Both the position numbers and the translations under genes were made by a program. Shown piece after piece: positions 9,204 to 18,819 of a DNA stretch of 64,000 bases. Each line of letters begins with the position of its first letter. The stretch's first letter is position 1. Source of the DNA: Bacteroidales bacterium (lineage in GTDB: Bacteria; Bacteroidota; Bacteroidia; Bacteroidales; UBA932); the NCBI GenBank assembly GCA_015060245.1, contig SUYU01000002.1:62001-126000 (forward strand). The letters run 5' to 3'. The notes beneath the pieces are model-generated. The model was not told the DNA's origin. It worked only from the letters and a program-made list of their open reading frames with translations, and searched no databases.

Positions 9204-10208
9204 TTAGTCGTTTAGAGAGAATCTCTTGAATGCAACAACCTTGATATCCTTGTCAACTGAAGCCAAGAAGTCTTTTACAGATTGTTTGCCATCACCCATC
9301 TGGTATGCCTGCTCAAGTAGAGTGTTCTCCTTGAAGAATTTGCCAAGTCTGCCTTTAGCAATATTCTGGATTTTAGCCTCCTCTTGTGCAAGACCGGCAG
9401 TCTTCTCTGCAGAAACGGTTGCTTTGATCTCGCGTGCCTGAGCAGCCTGCTCCTCAGTGATCCAACCTTTAGCCATGTTGGACTCAATGTGGTCTTCGCT
9501 GTCAACATGTGAAGGGTTGATACCTGCTTTCTTAAGGGCAGCCTCTACAGCCTTAAGAACAAGTTCCTCTTTAGTCTTCTCAACAGCAACTGTAAGTTCG
9601 TTGTTGATAACCTCTTGTGGAACTGACTCTGCATCAATTGCAACTGGGTTCATAGAGGCAACCTGCATTGCCATACCTTTACCAACCTCAGCCGGAACCT
9701 CTTTGTTGAAACCAACGATAGCGGCAAGTTTACCATTAATTACGTGCATATACGCAGCGATGAATGGAGCCTCAATTTTAGCGTAGAATGGAACAGCGTG
9801 TTTCTCACCGCTCTTACCTGTCTGCTGAGTGATAGCATCCTCTACAGTCTGGCCGTTGAATGTGCAAGCCATCAAGCCAGCCAAGTCTGCAGGCATGTTC
9901 TCAAGGGCAGCGTTTGCAATGTTGTTTGCCAACTCCTGGAACTCAGCATTTTTAGCAACGAAGTCAGTCTCGCAACCAAGAGCAGTAATGATAGCCTGAG
10001 TATTGTCTGCATTAACCAATGCAATTACCTTACCCTCAGTAGTCTCGCGGTCTGAACGTTTTGCTGCAACCAATTTACCCTTCTCGCGGATGATCTCTTT
10101 TGCTCTTTCGAAGTCGCCTTCAGCCTCTTTCAAAGCGTTTTTGCAATCCATCATACCGGCGCCGGTCATCTGACGTAGTTTTGCAACGTCTGCTGCTTTA
10201 ATTTCCAT
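9204..10208 (-). CDS. tsf: Translation elongation factor Ts
   Basis: This is the guanine nucleotide exchange factor for EF-Tu. The 334-residue protein has the N-terminal UBA-like domain (KAADVAKLRQMTGAGMMDCKNAL), the EF-Tu-contacting CETDFVAKN motif near residue 80, and the following core domains. It is longer than E. coli EF-Ts, as usual for Bacteroidota. It is the last gene of the minus-strand rplM-rpsI-rpsB-tsf cluster, 24 bp after rpsB, and ends at the bidirectional terminator. Confidence 0.97.
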   Translation of the reverse strand: MEIKAADVAKLRQMTGAGMMDCKNALKEAEGDFERAKEIIREKGKLVAAKRSDRETTEGKVIALVNADNTQAIITALGCETDFVAKNAEFQELANNIANAALENMPADLAGLMACTFNGQTVEDAITQQTGKSGEKHAVPFYAKIEAPFIAAYMHVINGKLAAIVGFNKEVPAEVGKGMAMQVASMNPVAIDAESVPQEVINNELTVAVEKTKEELVLKAVEAALKKAGINPSHVDSEDHIESNMAKGWITEEQAAQAREIKATVSAEKTAGLAQEEAKIQNIAKGRLGKFFKENTLLEQAYQMGDGKQSVKDFLASVDKDIKVVAFKRFSLND

Positions 10209-10232
10209 AACCTTTTACCTTTTTTATAGTTA

Positions 10233-11051
10233 TTAATTCTCTTTCTCCTCTGCTGCTGGTGCAGATTTGCGTGAACGTAGTTTTTTACCTACCGGTGCAT
10301 CGCCCTCTTTATTCTCTGCTGCCTCTCTCTCGTTCTTCTCCTCTTTCTCTTTCTCCTTCTCAATCTTTCTCTCCTCCAAACCCTCTGAAATGGCTTGGCA
10401 AAGAGCATCCATGATTACTGAGATAGATTTAGCGGCGTCGTCATTTGCAGGAATAACATAATCAATAGGGGTAGGATCGCAACAAGTATCAACCATAGCG
10501 ATTACCGGAATGTTAAGGCGGTTAGCCTCTTTAACTGCGTTCATCTCTTTCTGTACGTCTACAACGAACAATGCAGAAGGCAAACGGTTAAGGTCTGCAA
10601 TAGAACCCAAGTTCTTCTCAAGTTTTGCTCTTTGACGTGTAATCTGAAGTTTCTCACGTTTTGCAAGAGTCTCAAATGTACCGTCAGCAATCATTTTATC
10701 AATGGTGTTCATCTTCTTAACAGCCTTACGAATAGTAGGGAAGTTAGTAAGCATTCCACCTGGCCATCTCTCTGTAACATATGGCATGTTAACATTTTTG
10801 GCCTTCTCGGCAACAATCTCTTTTGCCTGTTTCTTAGTAGCAACAAATAGGATCTTTCTACCTGCTCTTGCAAGTTGTTTCATCATATTTGCAGCATCAT
10901 CTATTTTGACAACTGTCTTGTGCAAGTCAATGATGTGAATACCATTTTTCTCCATAAAAATGTATGGAGCCATTTTAGGATTCCACTTTCTTTTCAAGTG
11001 GCCAAAATGTGAACCTGCATCAAGTAATTCTTGGAAATTAGTTCTTGGCAT
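10233..11051 (-). CDS. rpsB: 30S ribosomal protein S2
   Basis: Structural protein of the small ribosomal subunit. Conserved S2 segments are visible: ELLDAGSHFGHLKRKWNPKM, IHIIDLHKTV, RWPGGMLTNFPTI, PSALFVVDVQKE, and IPVIAMVDTCCDP followed by DYVIPANDDA. The C-terminus carries a Lys/Glu-rich tail (about 50 residues, KIEKEKEKEEKNEREAAENK). The start is the ATG at 11049-11051 (MPRTNFQELL); 30 further in-frame codons upstream (to 11141) are not part of S2. A 163-bp gap separates it from rpsI, which may hold a leader or extra promoter. Confidence 0.97.
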   Translation of the reverse strand: MPRTNFQELLDAGSHFGHLKRKWNPKMAPYIFMEKNGIHIIDLHKTVVKIDDAANMMKQLARAGRKILFVATKKQAKEIVAEKAKNVNMPYVTERWPGGMLTNFPTIRKAVKKMNTIDKMIADGTFETLAKREKLQITRQRAKLEKNLGSIADLNRLPSALFVVDVQKEMNAVKEANRLNIPVIAMVDTCCDPTPIDYVIPANDDAAKSISVIMDALCQAISEGLEERKIEKEKEKEEKNEREAAENKEGDAPVGKKLRSRKSAPAAEEKEN

Positions 11052-11214
11052 TTTTCTTTTTTTTAATCTTTTAAAAAATCTCTTTTTGTCAATCCCGGGT
11101 AATGGCCTTGCCAGTCCCAGAGATTTTCCGCAGCCGGACAATCAAAAGTAGTCTTTGAAAGAATCTTTTAATTTCAGATCCGGACTGTGCTATGATATCA
11201 GCGTACAGTAAATA

Positions 11215-11604
11215 TTAACGTTTACTGAATTGGAAGCGTCTACGAGCACCAGGTTGACCAGGTTTCTTTCTCTCAACCTCGCGAGCGTCACGAGTCAAGA
11301 AACCGGCTGATTTTAGTGTTGAACGGTAAGCCTCTTTGTCAATTTCGCAAAGTGCGCGTGAGATAGCCAAACGCAAAGCCTCTGCCTGACCTTTAGTACC
11401 ACCACCGTTAAGGTTTGCTTTGATGTCAAAGTTTGCAGTAGTACCTGTAACTTCTAGAGGTTGTTTTACAATGAACTGAAGAGATGGCTCAGCGAAATAT
11501 ACTTCCAACTCTCTACCATTGATTGTAATGTTACCTTTACCTGTGTTCACATAAACGCGAGCAACTGCTGATTTACGTCTTCCAAGGGCGTTGATTACTT
11601 CCAT
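11215..11604 (-). CDS. rpsI: 30S ribosomal protein S9
   Basis: Small-subunit protein whose C-terminal tail reaches the P-site tRNA. The 129-residue product shows ALGRRKSAVARVYV, the GGGTKGQAEALRLAISRAL core, and the invariant basic tail ending FQFSKR. It lies 7 bp downstream of rplM in the same operon. Confidence 0.98.
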   Translation of the reverse strand: MEVINALGRRKSAVARVYVNTGKGNITINGRELEVYFAEPSLQFIVKQPLEVTGTTANFDIKANLNGGGTKGQAEALRLAISRALCEIDKEAYRSTLKSAGFLTRDAREVERKKPGQPGARRRFQFSKR

Positions 11605-11611
11605 GCTCTGT

Positions 11612-12064
11612 TTAAATTTCGTTTAATTTAATAGTTCTTGGTTTTTGTGCTTCGTGCGGATGCTCCGAACCCTCGTATACATACAAATTACGGAACAATT
11701 GTGCACCTAGTTTGTTCTTAGGAAGCATACCTTTTATTGCCTCCTCAACTACGGCCAAAGGCTTGCGAACTAGCAACTCTTTTGGAGTAGCGAAACGCTG
11801 CCCGCCGGGATACCCTGTATGTCTAACATACACCTTGTCTGTCAACTTTTTACCAGTCAAACGTACTTTTGATGCGTTAAGGATAATTACATTATCACCG
11901 CAATCTACGTGTGGTGTGTAGTTGACTTTGTTCTTGCCTCTAAGAATAAGTGCTACTCTTGAAGCAAGGCGTCCTAATACTAGATCAGTAGCGTCAATAA
12001 CAACCCACTCTTTGTTTACAGTTTGTGCATTGGCAGATACTGTCTTGTAACTTTGATAATCCAC
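11612..12064 (-). CDS. rplM: 50S ribosomal protein L13
   Basis: Early-assembly protein of the large subunit. The 150-residue product contains EWVVIDATDLVLGRLAS, the YTPHVDCGDNVIILNA segment, and KVYVRHTGYPGGQR, all diagnostic of L13. It is first in the operon, behind a consensus promoter at 12126-12156 with a short leader that begins with a small hairpin (12108-12122). Confidence 0.98.
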   Translation of the reverse strand: MDYQSYKTVSANAQTVNKEWVVIDATDLVLGRLASRVALILRGKNKVNYTPHVDCGDNVIILNASKVRLTGKKLTDKVYVRHTGYPGGQRFATPKELLVRKPLAVVEEAIKGMLPKNKLGAQLFRNLYVYEGSEHPHEAQKPRTIKLNEI

Positions 12065-12125
12065 TGTGTTGATTTTTAGGTTAATAACTTATTTTAGTTG
12101 CGATTTTCCCCTTTATAAGGGGGTG

Positions 12126-12156
12126 CAAAGATAGTTAAAATTTTTAAAGTGCCAAA
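12126..12156 (-). promoter_or_regulatory. Promoter of the rplM-rpsI-rpsB-tsf operon
   Basis: On the minus strand TTTG (12153-12156) and TATCTTTG (12126-12133) are exactly 19 nt apart, a perfect Bacteroidota housekeeping promoter. The -33 element lies inside the 3' end of pfkA. The expected transcript begins near a CCCCTT/AAGGGG hairpin (12108-12122), about 45 nt before the ATG. Confidence 0.82.
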
Positions 12157-13127
12157 ATATGAGCAATTTCGTACCACAAATTATTGATTTTATTGTGTTT
12201 GCTGCAAGCCTCAACAAATGGAGTGTAGAGGGTTTGGCCATTGATTTGTCCCACCATAATGCCGCTTTCACCTTTAAGCAGTGCCTCTATGGCCTCGTGT
12301 CCGAGAATGCTGGCAAGCACCCTGTCGTTGCATGTAGGGGAGCCTCCTCTCTGGATATGTCCGAGTGTTGTAACCCTTGTTTCATAATCGGGCAACTTCT
12401 CTTTTACAAGGGCCGCTATTTCATGTGCATTGCCCTCTGCATGTCCCTCGGCAACTATGACAATGCCTGAAGTCTTGTTCTTTCTTCTTTCGAGGTCGAG
12501 ATATGAGCAGAGTTCATCAACATTTGTATGTACCTCCGGAATCAAGGTCGCCTCTGCGCCGGTGGCGATTGCAGTGTACAACCCTATGAATCCGGCGTCG
12601 CGTCCCATAACCTCCACAAAAAAGACCAGATTGTGGGAATCGGCAGTATCCCTTATCTTGTCGATTGCCCCGACTGCTGTATTTATGGCGGTATCAAAAC
12701 CAATGGTAAAGTCTGTTCCGTAAATGTCGTTGTCAATTGTACCGGGAATACCCACAACCGGAAAACCGAACTCTTCGTGAAGCAGATTGGCTCCTCTGAA
12801 TGAACCGTCGCCACCAATTACAACAAGTGCGTCAATACCCGCCTCCTTCATGTTTGCAACAGCCTGTTCCCTAACAGCCCTCTCCTTGAACTCCGGACAG
12901 CGGCTCGATTTTAAAATGGTTCCTCCCATTGATATGGTCTTTGAAACCGAATGCGACTGCATTCCCATGAAGAGTTTGTTTACAAGTCCGCTGTATCCTC
13001 TTCTTACTCCAACCACTTCAATACCTTTATATATAGCACTTCTCACAACAGCCCTTATGGCTGCGTTCATTCCCGGAGAGTCTCCACCAGATGTGAGAAC
13101 TGCCACCCTTTTAATGCTCTTTTCCAT
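12144..13127 (-). CDS. pfkA: ATP-dependent 6-phosphofructokinase
   Basis: It phosphorylates fructose 6-phosphate to the 1,6-bisphosphate in glycolysis. The 327-residue product has the ATP-binding VLTSGGDSPGMNAAIRAVVR segment, the catalytic GTIDNDIYGTD loop, EVMGRDAGFI, and the LGHIQRGGSPTCNDRVLA motif. The start is the ATG at 13125-13127 (MEKSIKRVAV); an upstream in-frame extension of about 98 codons overlaps the divergent dusB and is not conserved. A TATATTTG -7 element lies at 13181-13188 on the minus strand without a matching -33. Confidence 0.97.
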   Translation of the reverse strand: MEKSIKRVAVLTSGGDSPGMNAAIRAVVRSAIYKGIEVVGVRRGYSGLVNKLFMGMQSHSVSKTISMGGTILKSSRCPEFKERAVREQAVANMKEAGIDALVVIGGDGSFRGANLLHEEFGFPVVGIPGTIDNDIYGTDFTIGFDTAINTAVGAIDKIRDTADSHNLVFFVEVMGRDAGFIGLYTAIATGAEATLIPEVHTNVDELCSYLDLERRKNKTSGIVIVAEGHAEGNAHEIAALVKEKLPDYETRVTTLGHIQRGGSPTCNDRVLASILGHEAIEALLKGESGIMVGQINGQTLYTPFVEACSKHNKINNLWYEIAHILAL

Positions 13128-13248
13128 ATAAACACCTTTTAAATTAATTCTGCAACCCTGCAAAAAAGTTGCCGTCACTGCAAATATAGAATATAAATTT
13201 TCAAACCTCTGATTTTTTAGATACCTTGCACACTCAAATTGAAACGGG

Positions 13249-14289
13249 ATGAAGATTGGCAATATTGATTTGGGCGGACAGCCGCTTTTTCTGGCACCTA
13301 TGGAGGATGTGACCGATGCCTCCTTCAGATATATATGCAAGGAGTTTGGGGCAGACATGATGTATACGGAGTTTGTCTCTTCTGACGGCCTGATACGTGA
13401 TGCAAAGAAGTCGCTGGCCAAGTTGGTTACGTTTGATTATGAAAAGCCTATAGGAATCCAGATCTACGGACATATTCCCGAGGCTATGGTTGAGGCTGCA
13501 GTTATGGCAGAGGATGCTGCCAGGATTGCAGGAGGGGCGGGTCCTGATATAATTGATATAAATTTCGGGTGTCCGGTAAACAAGATAGCAGGCAGAGGGG
13601 CGGGCAGTGGAATGATGCGCTTCCCCGACAAGATGGTTGAAATTACAAAGGCGGTGGTTGATGCGGTCAAACTGCCGGTTACCGTCAAGACCCGTTTGGG
13701 TTGGGACGAGAACTCCAAGATAATCGTGGAGTTGGCAGAGAGGCTCCAGGATGTGGGAATAGCGGCCCTTACCGTTCACGGACGTACCCGCTGCCAGATG
13801 TATAAAGGTGAGGCCGACTGGACCCTCATAGGCAAGATCAAGGAGAATCCGAGAATGCATATACCAATTATAGGAAATGGAGATATAACCGACGGCCCTG
13901 GTGCAAAGGCTGCATTTGAGAGATATGGTGTAGATGGCATCATGATTGGCAGGGCAACCTATGGCAGACCATGGATATTCAAGGAGATCAAGCACTACCT
14001 CAAATATAATGAGCCAATGACGCCGCTGACTCTTGATGAGAAGGTTGATCTGGCAAAGAAGCACTTCTGCAAGTCGGTCTCTGTAAAGGGCGACAGGGTT
14101 GGTGTGCTTGAGATGAGACGGCATCTTTCAAATTACTTCAAGTGCATACCCAATTTTAAGGAGACAAGGTTGAAACTGGTTACAACCAATGAGCCGGAGA
14201 AGATTCTGGAACTTCTGGAATACATCAGGGAGAGATTCAGGGATGTGCCGATGAATCAGAACGTCACTTCCATTTATGAAGATAAATAA
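13249..14289 (+). CDS. dusB: tRNA-dihydrouridine synthase (DusB-like)
   Basis: This FMN enzyme reduces uridine to dihydrouridine in the tRNA D-loop. The 346-residue protein has the FMN-barrel start LFLAPMEDVTDASFR, the catalytic-cysteine motif DINFGCPVNKI (general acid Cys near residue 108), VTVKTRLGWD, LTVHGRTR, and IIGNGDI followed by GVDGIMIGRATYGRPWIF. The C-terminal helical domain (MRRHLSNYFKCIP) binds tRNA. It forms a two-gene unit with lpxK 12 bp downstream and diverges from pfkA. Confidence 0.94.
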   Translation: MKIGNIDLGGQPLFLAPMEDVTDASFRYICKEFGADMMYTEFVSSDGLIRDAKKSLAKLVTFDYEKPIGIQIYGHIPEAMVEAAVMAEDAARIAGGAGPDIIDINFGCPVNKIAGRGAGSGMMRFPDKMVEITKAVVDAVKLPVTVKTRLGWDENSKIIVELAERLQDVGIAALTVHGRTRCQMYKGEADWTLIGKIKENPRMHIPIIGNGDITDGPGAKAAFERYGVDGIMIGRATYGRPWIFKEIKHYLKYNEPMTPLTLDEKVDLAKKHFCKSVSVKGDRVGVLEMRRHLSNYFKCIPNFKETRLKLVTTNEPEKILELLEYIRERFRDVPMNQNVTSIYEDK

Positions 14290-14301
14290 AATTGTAGAAT
14301 T

Positions 14302-15390
14302 ATGTTGGGAATCCTGAGCAAGACACTTCTTTTTCCATATTGGCTTGTGCTTAAGACAAGGCATTTCCTATATGACAGGAATATAATTAAAGGCAGGGAG
14401 TTTCCTGTGCCTGTAGTCTGTGTGGGTAATGTTACCGTTGGAGGAACCGGTAAAACTCCGCACACCGAAATGCTTATAAGAGTGTTGCGGGGCAAGTACA
14501 ATATTGCGGTTCTTTCAAGGGGATACAAGAGAAAGACCAAAGGGTTCAGGATTGCTTCGGTAACCGACACCTACCGGGAGGTTGGCGATGAGCCCCTTCA
14601 GATAAAGCAGAAGTTTCCTGACGTTACGGTTGCAGTCTGCAGCAACAGGGCAGAGGGAATTGAAAAGTTGCTTGCGCTTCCACAGGGTGAAAAGAGTATC
14701 CAGAAAGATTCTACAAGACCAGAACTCATTATTCTTGATGATGCTTTCCAGCACAGGAAAGTGAGGCCAAGCCATTCGATATTGCTTGTAAACTGGTCAA
14801 GGCCAATACATAATGATAATCTTTTGCCAATAGGACGTCTGCGTGACCTGCCTGAGCAGGTAAAGAGGGCCAATACCGTAATTGTAACAAAATCGCCTGT
14901 GGCAGTTGAAATTGACGGCATAATTGACCAGGAAAAGACCCGTGAGGCGGTTGCTGCAGAAGAGCCCAGATGGCGCAGGGCCATGCATTTGCGTGATGAC
15001 CAGAATCTGCTCTTTTCAATCATAAACTATTGTGCCCCGCAGCCGGTCTTTGAATCAGAAGGTGATACACGTTACGTCTACTCCGGCAAGGCAATCTATT
15101 TTACGGGCATAGCAAATGATACAGAGTTCAGGAACAATCTCGTACGCAAATACAAAATCCTTGACTCCCTCAAATTTGCAGACCACAGGAATTTTTCAAA
15201 ATTGGATATTGCCAGAATAAACAGTTGGGCAGCAAAGAACCCTACTGCAGTAATATTTACTACCGAGAAAGACAGCAAGAGACTCAAACAGTGCCACACC
15301 TTGAGTGCCAGCGTAAAGAAGAGACTCTTTTATGTTCCGATAGAGAGTGTTATTGTTCCCCAGTTGCAGTCAGTTGCCGCCAATCGGTAA
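14302..15390 (+). CDS. lpxK: Tetraacyldisaccharide 4'-kinase
   Basis: It phosphorylates the 4' position of the lipid A disaccharide precursor at the inner membrane. The 362-residue protein begins with a short membrane-associated helix, then VCVGNVTVGGTGKTPHTEML (Walker A GGTGKTP), VLSRGYKRKTKGF, GDEPLQIKQKF, and LILDDAFQHRKV (Walker B with the catalytic Asp region). The C-terminal half with FADHRNFSKLD fits LpxK. Its presence confirms a Gram-negative envelope. Confidence 0.95.
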   Translation: MLGILSKTLLFPYWLVLKTRHFLYDRNIIKGREFPVPVVCVGNVTVGGTGKTPHTEMLIRVLRGKYNIAVLSRGYKRKTKGFRIASVTDTYREVGDEPLQIKQKFPDVTVAVCSNRAEGIEKLLALPQGEKSIQKDSTRPELIILDDAFQHRKVRPSHSILLVNWSRPIHNDNLLPIGRLRDLPEQVKRANTVIVTKSPVAVEIDGIIDQEKTREAVAAEEPRWRRAMHLRDDQNLLFSIINYCAPQPVFESEGDTRYVYSGKAIYFTGIANDTEFRNNLVRKYKILDSLKFADHRNFSKLDIARINSWAAKNPTAVIFTTEKDSKRLKQCHTLSASVKKRLFYVPIESVIVPQLQSVAANR

Positions 15391-15418
15391 AAAATCTTTT
15401 GACCCACCGGCAATGGAG

Positions 15419-15450
15419 TGTCCAGAATAAACGTCCGTTTAAATTGGACA
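15419..15450. promoter_or_regulatory. Nested palindrome in the susC1 leader (candidate operator or RNA hairpin)
   Basis: Two nested inverted repeats are centred on the same dinucleotide: TGTCCA/TGGACA outside (15419-15424 and 15445-15450) and TAAACG/CGTTTA inside (15428-15433 and 15436-15441). The inner element, read on the minus strand, is the same AAACGGACGTTT found in the susC3 leader and, degenerate, in the susC2 leader. It lies 80 bp before the first possible susC1 start. Confidence 0.55.
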
Positions 15451-15530
15451 GTAAAATCTGGATGGATATTGCCGTAAACTATGTAGGGAGTGGATTGTTA
15501 CTTACAGAAACATTTAAAATTTGAAGTTTC

Positions 15531-18500
15531 ATGTATGTCTCAATCAACCTCAAGGGGCATATGCGCATAGTTGCGCCGGCCCTTTTTTTGTTCTCCATGC
15601 TTTTTGTGGCGACAGATACGATTGCACAGGAGCCGGAGATTACTGTCAGGGGACAGGTAACCGATTCACAGGGGGAACCGCTGATTGCTGTCAGTGTCAT
15701 TCTCAAGGGTACACAGAGAAATGCAACCACAAACATTGACGGCAATTATGAAATGACTGTCCCGTCAAACGGAACACTTGAATTCTCGACTATTGGCATG
15801 GTAACCCAGAGCATTGCGGTAAACGGACGGAGTACCATAAATGTAGTCATGCAGGATGATAATCTTTTTCTTGAAGAACTGGTAGTTGTAGGATATGGCA
15901 CACAGAGGAAAGAGAACCTTACCGGAGCAGTCTCTACCGTAAATGTGGAGAGGGCTCTTGAGAACAAACCCTTTACAGATCCGGCCAAGGGCCTTCAGGG
16001 TGCCATCCCCGGTCTGACAATCACATTCTCAAATGGTGCAATCAATAAGGAGCCTGTTCTGAATATCAGGGGATTGGGCTCACTCAATGCTGAAAACGGC
16101 GGTTCTCCGCTGATACTGGTAGATAATGTTGTGGTTAATGACATATCTGTTGTGAATGCAGATGACATTGCATCGGTCTCTGTTCTCAAAGATGCTTCAT
16201 CAACAGCGATTTATGGTGCAAGGGCGGCCTTTGGCGTGATTCTTATAAAGACCAAGAGCGGAAAGACAGGCAGCAAATTTACAGTATCATACTCCAACAA
16301 CTTTTCGTGGGGAGCGCCAACGGTACTTCCAAAATTTGCAAAGGATCCGGTGGCAGAGATAGCAGCCATGGAGAATGCAATGACCAGGGCAAAACAGTCG
16401 TTTGACATGTTCGGCATGAAGGCCGCTCCGCTCATGGCCGGCATTGAGAGATGGAAGGCCAACTACTCAAAAAACAGGAAGAGCGACCAGATGATCATGG
16501 GCGAGGATTTTGAAATCCTTGATGGTGTGACCTATTTTTACCGCTTGTGGGATCCTGTAAAGATAATGTATCAGGAGTGGACTCCTCAGCAGAACCATAA
16601 CCTTCAGATAACAGGAGGTTCAGACAAGATAAGTTTTGCCTTGAGTGGAGCCTACCAGTATCAGGAGGGTATCCTTAAGATAAAACCCGAGAAACTCAAC
16701 AAATACAATCTCTCATTGAGTGTAAATGCCAATGTAAACAAATGGCTTGATGTTGACAGCCGCATAAGCATCAGGCAATATGATTTCAAATACCCTTATG
16801 CCTATCAGGACCCATACTATTACATGTGGCGCTGGGGAACCTATTTCCCGTATGGGCAATATACAGATCCTGAAGGCACGACTGCCTATTTCAGGCATAT
16901 TCCGGGATATCTGCACAATGCAAACTACAGCAACTATCAGGAGACCTATATGAATGCCCAGGTGGGTGCTACAGTAAAGATTGGCGATTTTGTACAACTC
17001 AGGAGCGAATTTGCATATACAACAACCCACGGCAACAGACATGAGTCGGGAGGATATGTGGCACTGTGGGATTTCTGGGGCGGCGGTCTCTCATACAATA
17101 CAAAACTGCCTAGTCCATCATTTGATGAGACTGACTTTACCGCAACCAGAAGAACCCAGGTGACATCAAATACCTTTATAACTTATGAGCAGGGCTTCAA
17201 CAACCACATGCTTAAAGTTACATCGGGTCTCAATGTTGAGGAGGGAACCTATCAGGAGCAGTATGCAAAGAAGTTGGGCCTTATGGACAAGAACAACGGC
17301 CAACTGCCGCTTGCATACGGCACACCTACAGTAAACGGCAATGCTTCCAATTGGGCGGTGGTTGGTATGTTTGCACGAGTGAACTACAGTTACCTGAACA
17401 GATATCTGTTGGAGGTGAGCGGAAGATATGACGGTTCCTCAAACTTTCCGGCACATAGTAGATGGGCATTCTTCCCGTCATTTTCAGTCGGATACAGAAT
17501 TTCAGAAGAGAACTTTTTTGCTCCGCTCAGGAGTGTGGTCTCAGATATGAAGTTGCGTGGCTCCTATGGCCTTATAGGTAACCAGAATGTGGGTCCCGAC
17601 AGATTTATTCCAAAGATGACCACAGCAACTGCCGGATGGATCTCGGGAGGAGCAAGGGTTCTCTATACCGGTTTGCCTGCAAATGTCTCGCAGGACCTCT
17701 TCTGGGAGGATATTGCAACCTTGAATATAGGAACCGACATCCGTCTGTTCCAGAATAAATATGGAGTAACCTTTGAGTGGTTCCAGAGGGAGAACAGAAA
17801 TATGTTGAGCGTTGGCGAGACTCTGCCTGAAGCCTTTGGAACGGCTGCTGCAATGGTCAATGACGGCAGGTTGAGGACCCGCGGATGGGAGGTGACAATT
17901 GACGGCTCCCACACTTTTGACAATGGACTGGATATTTATGCCAACATCAACGTGAGCGACTACAAAAGTGTAATAACCGAGTGGAACAGCAACAGCGCCA
18001 ATCTTTTGACCCAGAATTACAAGGGCAAGACCATAGGTGAGATATGGGGCTTTGAAACTGACCGTTACTTTACATCGGCAGAGGATGTTGCCGCATCACC
18101 AAGCCAGACAGGACTCCAGACAGGTAACTTTGTCTACGGTCCCGGTGACATCAAGTTCAAGGACAAGAACGGCGACAATGTAATTGATGCCGGCAATTCT
18201 ACACTTGACGATCATGGAGACCTTGTGAAAATAGGCAATACAACTCCACGCTACCAGTATAGTGTGAGGATCGGCGGTACATTCAAGGGCTTTGATGTGG
18301 ATATCTATTTTCAGGGTATAGGCAAACGTAATCTTTGGGCGACTGGCAACGAGGCTATACCATACTACAGGGGTGCCGATGTAATGTACCAGCACCAGAT
18401 GGATTTCTGGACTGAGCAGAACCCCAATGCAAAGTATCCGCGTCCCTATGTAGGAAATGGCACATCGGCAATAAGCAATATGTACAAAATGGCGGATGCA

Positions 18501-18791
18501 GCGGCCAATTCGGGCAACAACTACTATCCGCAGACCAAATATCTTTTGAATCTGGCATACTTGAGGCTAAAGAATCTCACAATAGGATATACCTTGCCAA
18601 GGGAGTTGACCAATAGGGTAAACCTTGAAAAGGTCCGCGTATATTTCAGCGGAGAAAATCTCTTTGAGATTGCCCAAAGGAAGATTCCTGTAGATGCAGA
18701 GATAACAGCAGGCTCATCAACCTCCAACTTTTATGGCAGAACTGCTCCGTTCTTCAGAACCTTCTCTTGCGGTATCCAGTTGAGCATGTAG
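15531..18791 (+). CDS. SusC/RagA-family TonB-linked outer membrane protein (pair 1)
   Basis: This is a TonB-dependent active transporter that works with the SusD lid encoded downstream. The 1086-residue protein has a signal sequence (hydrophobic stretch APALFLFSMLFVATDTIAQ), a CarboxypepD_reg-like domain (VRGQVTDSQGEPLIAVSV, about residues 39-110), a TonB-box region (EELVVVGYGTQRKENLTGAV), a plug domain (VNADDIASVSVLKDASSTAIYGARAAFGVILIKT), and a C-terminal 22-strand-type barrel. A second ATG at 15561 (MRIVAPAL) would give a more compact signal peptide and is equally possible. Codon use (AGG, GGA common) is ordinary, unlike pairs 2 and 3. The substrate is unknown and no degradative enzymes are adjacent. 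Confidence 0.93.
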   Translation: MYVSINLKGHMRIVAPALFLFSMLFVATDTIAQEPEITVRGQVTDSQGEPLIAVSVILKGTQRNATTNIDGNYEMTVPSNGTLEFSTIGMVTQSIAVNGRSTINVVMQDDNLFLEELVVVGYGTQRKENLTGAVSTVNVERALENKPFTDPAKGLQGAIPGLTITFSNGAINKEPVLNIRGLGSLNAENGGSPLILVDNVVVNDISVVNADDIASVSVLKDASSTAIYGARAAFGVILIKTKSGKTGSKFTVSYSNNFSWGAPTVLPKFAKDPVAEIAAMENAMTRAKQSFDMFGMKAAPLMAGIERWKANYSKNRKSDQMIMGEDFEILDGVTYFYRLWDPVKIMYQEWTPQQNHNLQITGGSDKISFALSGAYQYQEGILKIKPEKLNKYNLSLSVNANVNKWLDVDSRISIRQYDFKYPYAYQDPYYYMWRWGTYFPYGQYTDPEGTTAYFRHIPGYLHNANYSNYQETYMNAQVGATVKIGDFVQLRSEFAYTTTHGNRHESGGYVALWDFWGGGLSYNTKLPSPSFDETDFTATRRTQVTSNTFITYEQGFNNHMLKVTSGLNVEEGTYQEQYAKKLGLMDKNNGQLPLAYGTPTVNGNASNWAVVGMFARVNYSYLNRYLLEVSGRYDGSSNFPAHSRWAFFPSFSVGYRISEENFFAPLRSVVSDMKLRGSYGLIGNQNVGPDRFIPKMTTATAGWISGGARVLYTGLPANVSQDLFWEDIATLNIGTDIRLFQNKYGVTFEWFQRENRNMLSVGETLPEAFGTAAAMVNDGRLRTRGWEVTIDGSHTFDNGLDIYANINVSDYKSVITEWNSNSANLLTQNYKGKTIGEIWGFETDRYFTSAEDVAASPSQTGLQTGNFVYGPGDIKFKDKNGDNVIDAGNSTLDDHGDLVKIGNTTPRYQYSVRIGGTFKGFDVDIYFQGIGKRNLWATGNEAIPYYRGADVMYQHQMDFWTEQNPNAKYPRPYVGNGTSAISNMYKMADAAANSGNNYYPQTKYLLNLAYLRLKNLTIGYTLPRELTNRVNLEKVRVYFSGENLFEIAQRKIPVDAEITAGSSTSNFYGRTAPFFRTFSCGIQLSM

Positions 18792-18819
18792 CAGATGACT
18801 AACATTAATATCCATTCAC

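Noticed and set aside
11052-11141. 30-codon N-terminal extension of ribosomal protein S2
   Set aside because: S2 proteins of Bacteroidales begin MPRTNF; the extension is basic upstream leader sequence.
13128-13421. Long N-terminal extension of 6-phosphofructokinase
   Set aside because: The sequence overlaps the divergent dusB start and has no similarity to PfkA; MEKSIKRVAVLTSGG is the normal start.
15419-15450. Transcription terminator of lpxK
   Set aside because: The palindrome has no following T tract and its core recurs before the other susC genes, so a regulatory role fits better.
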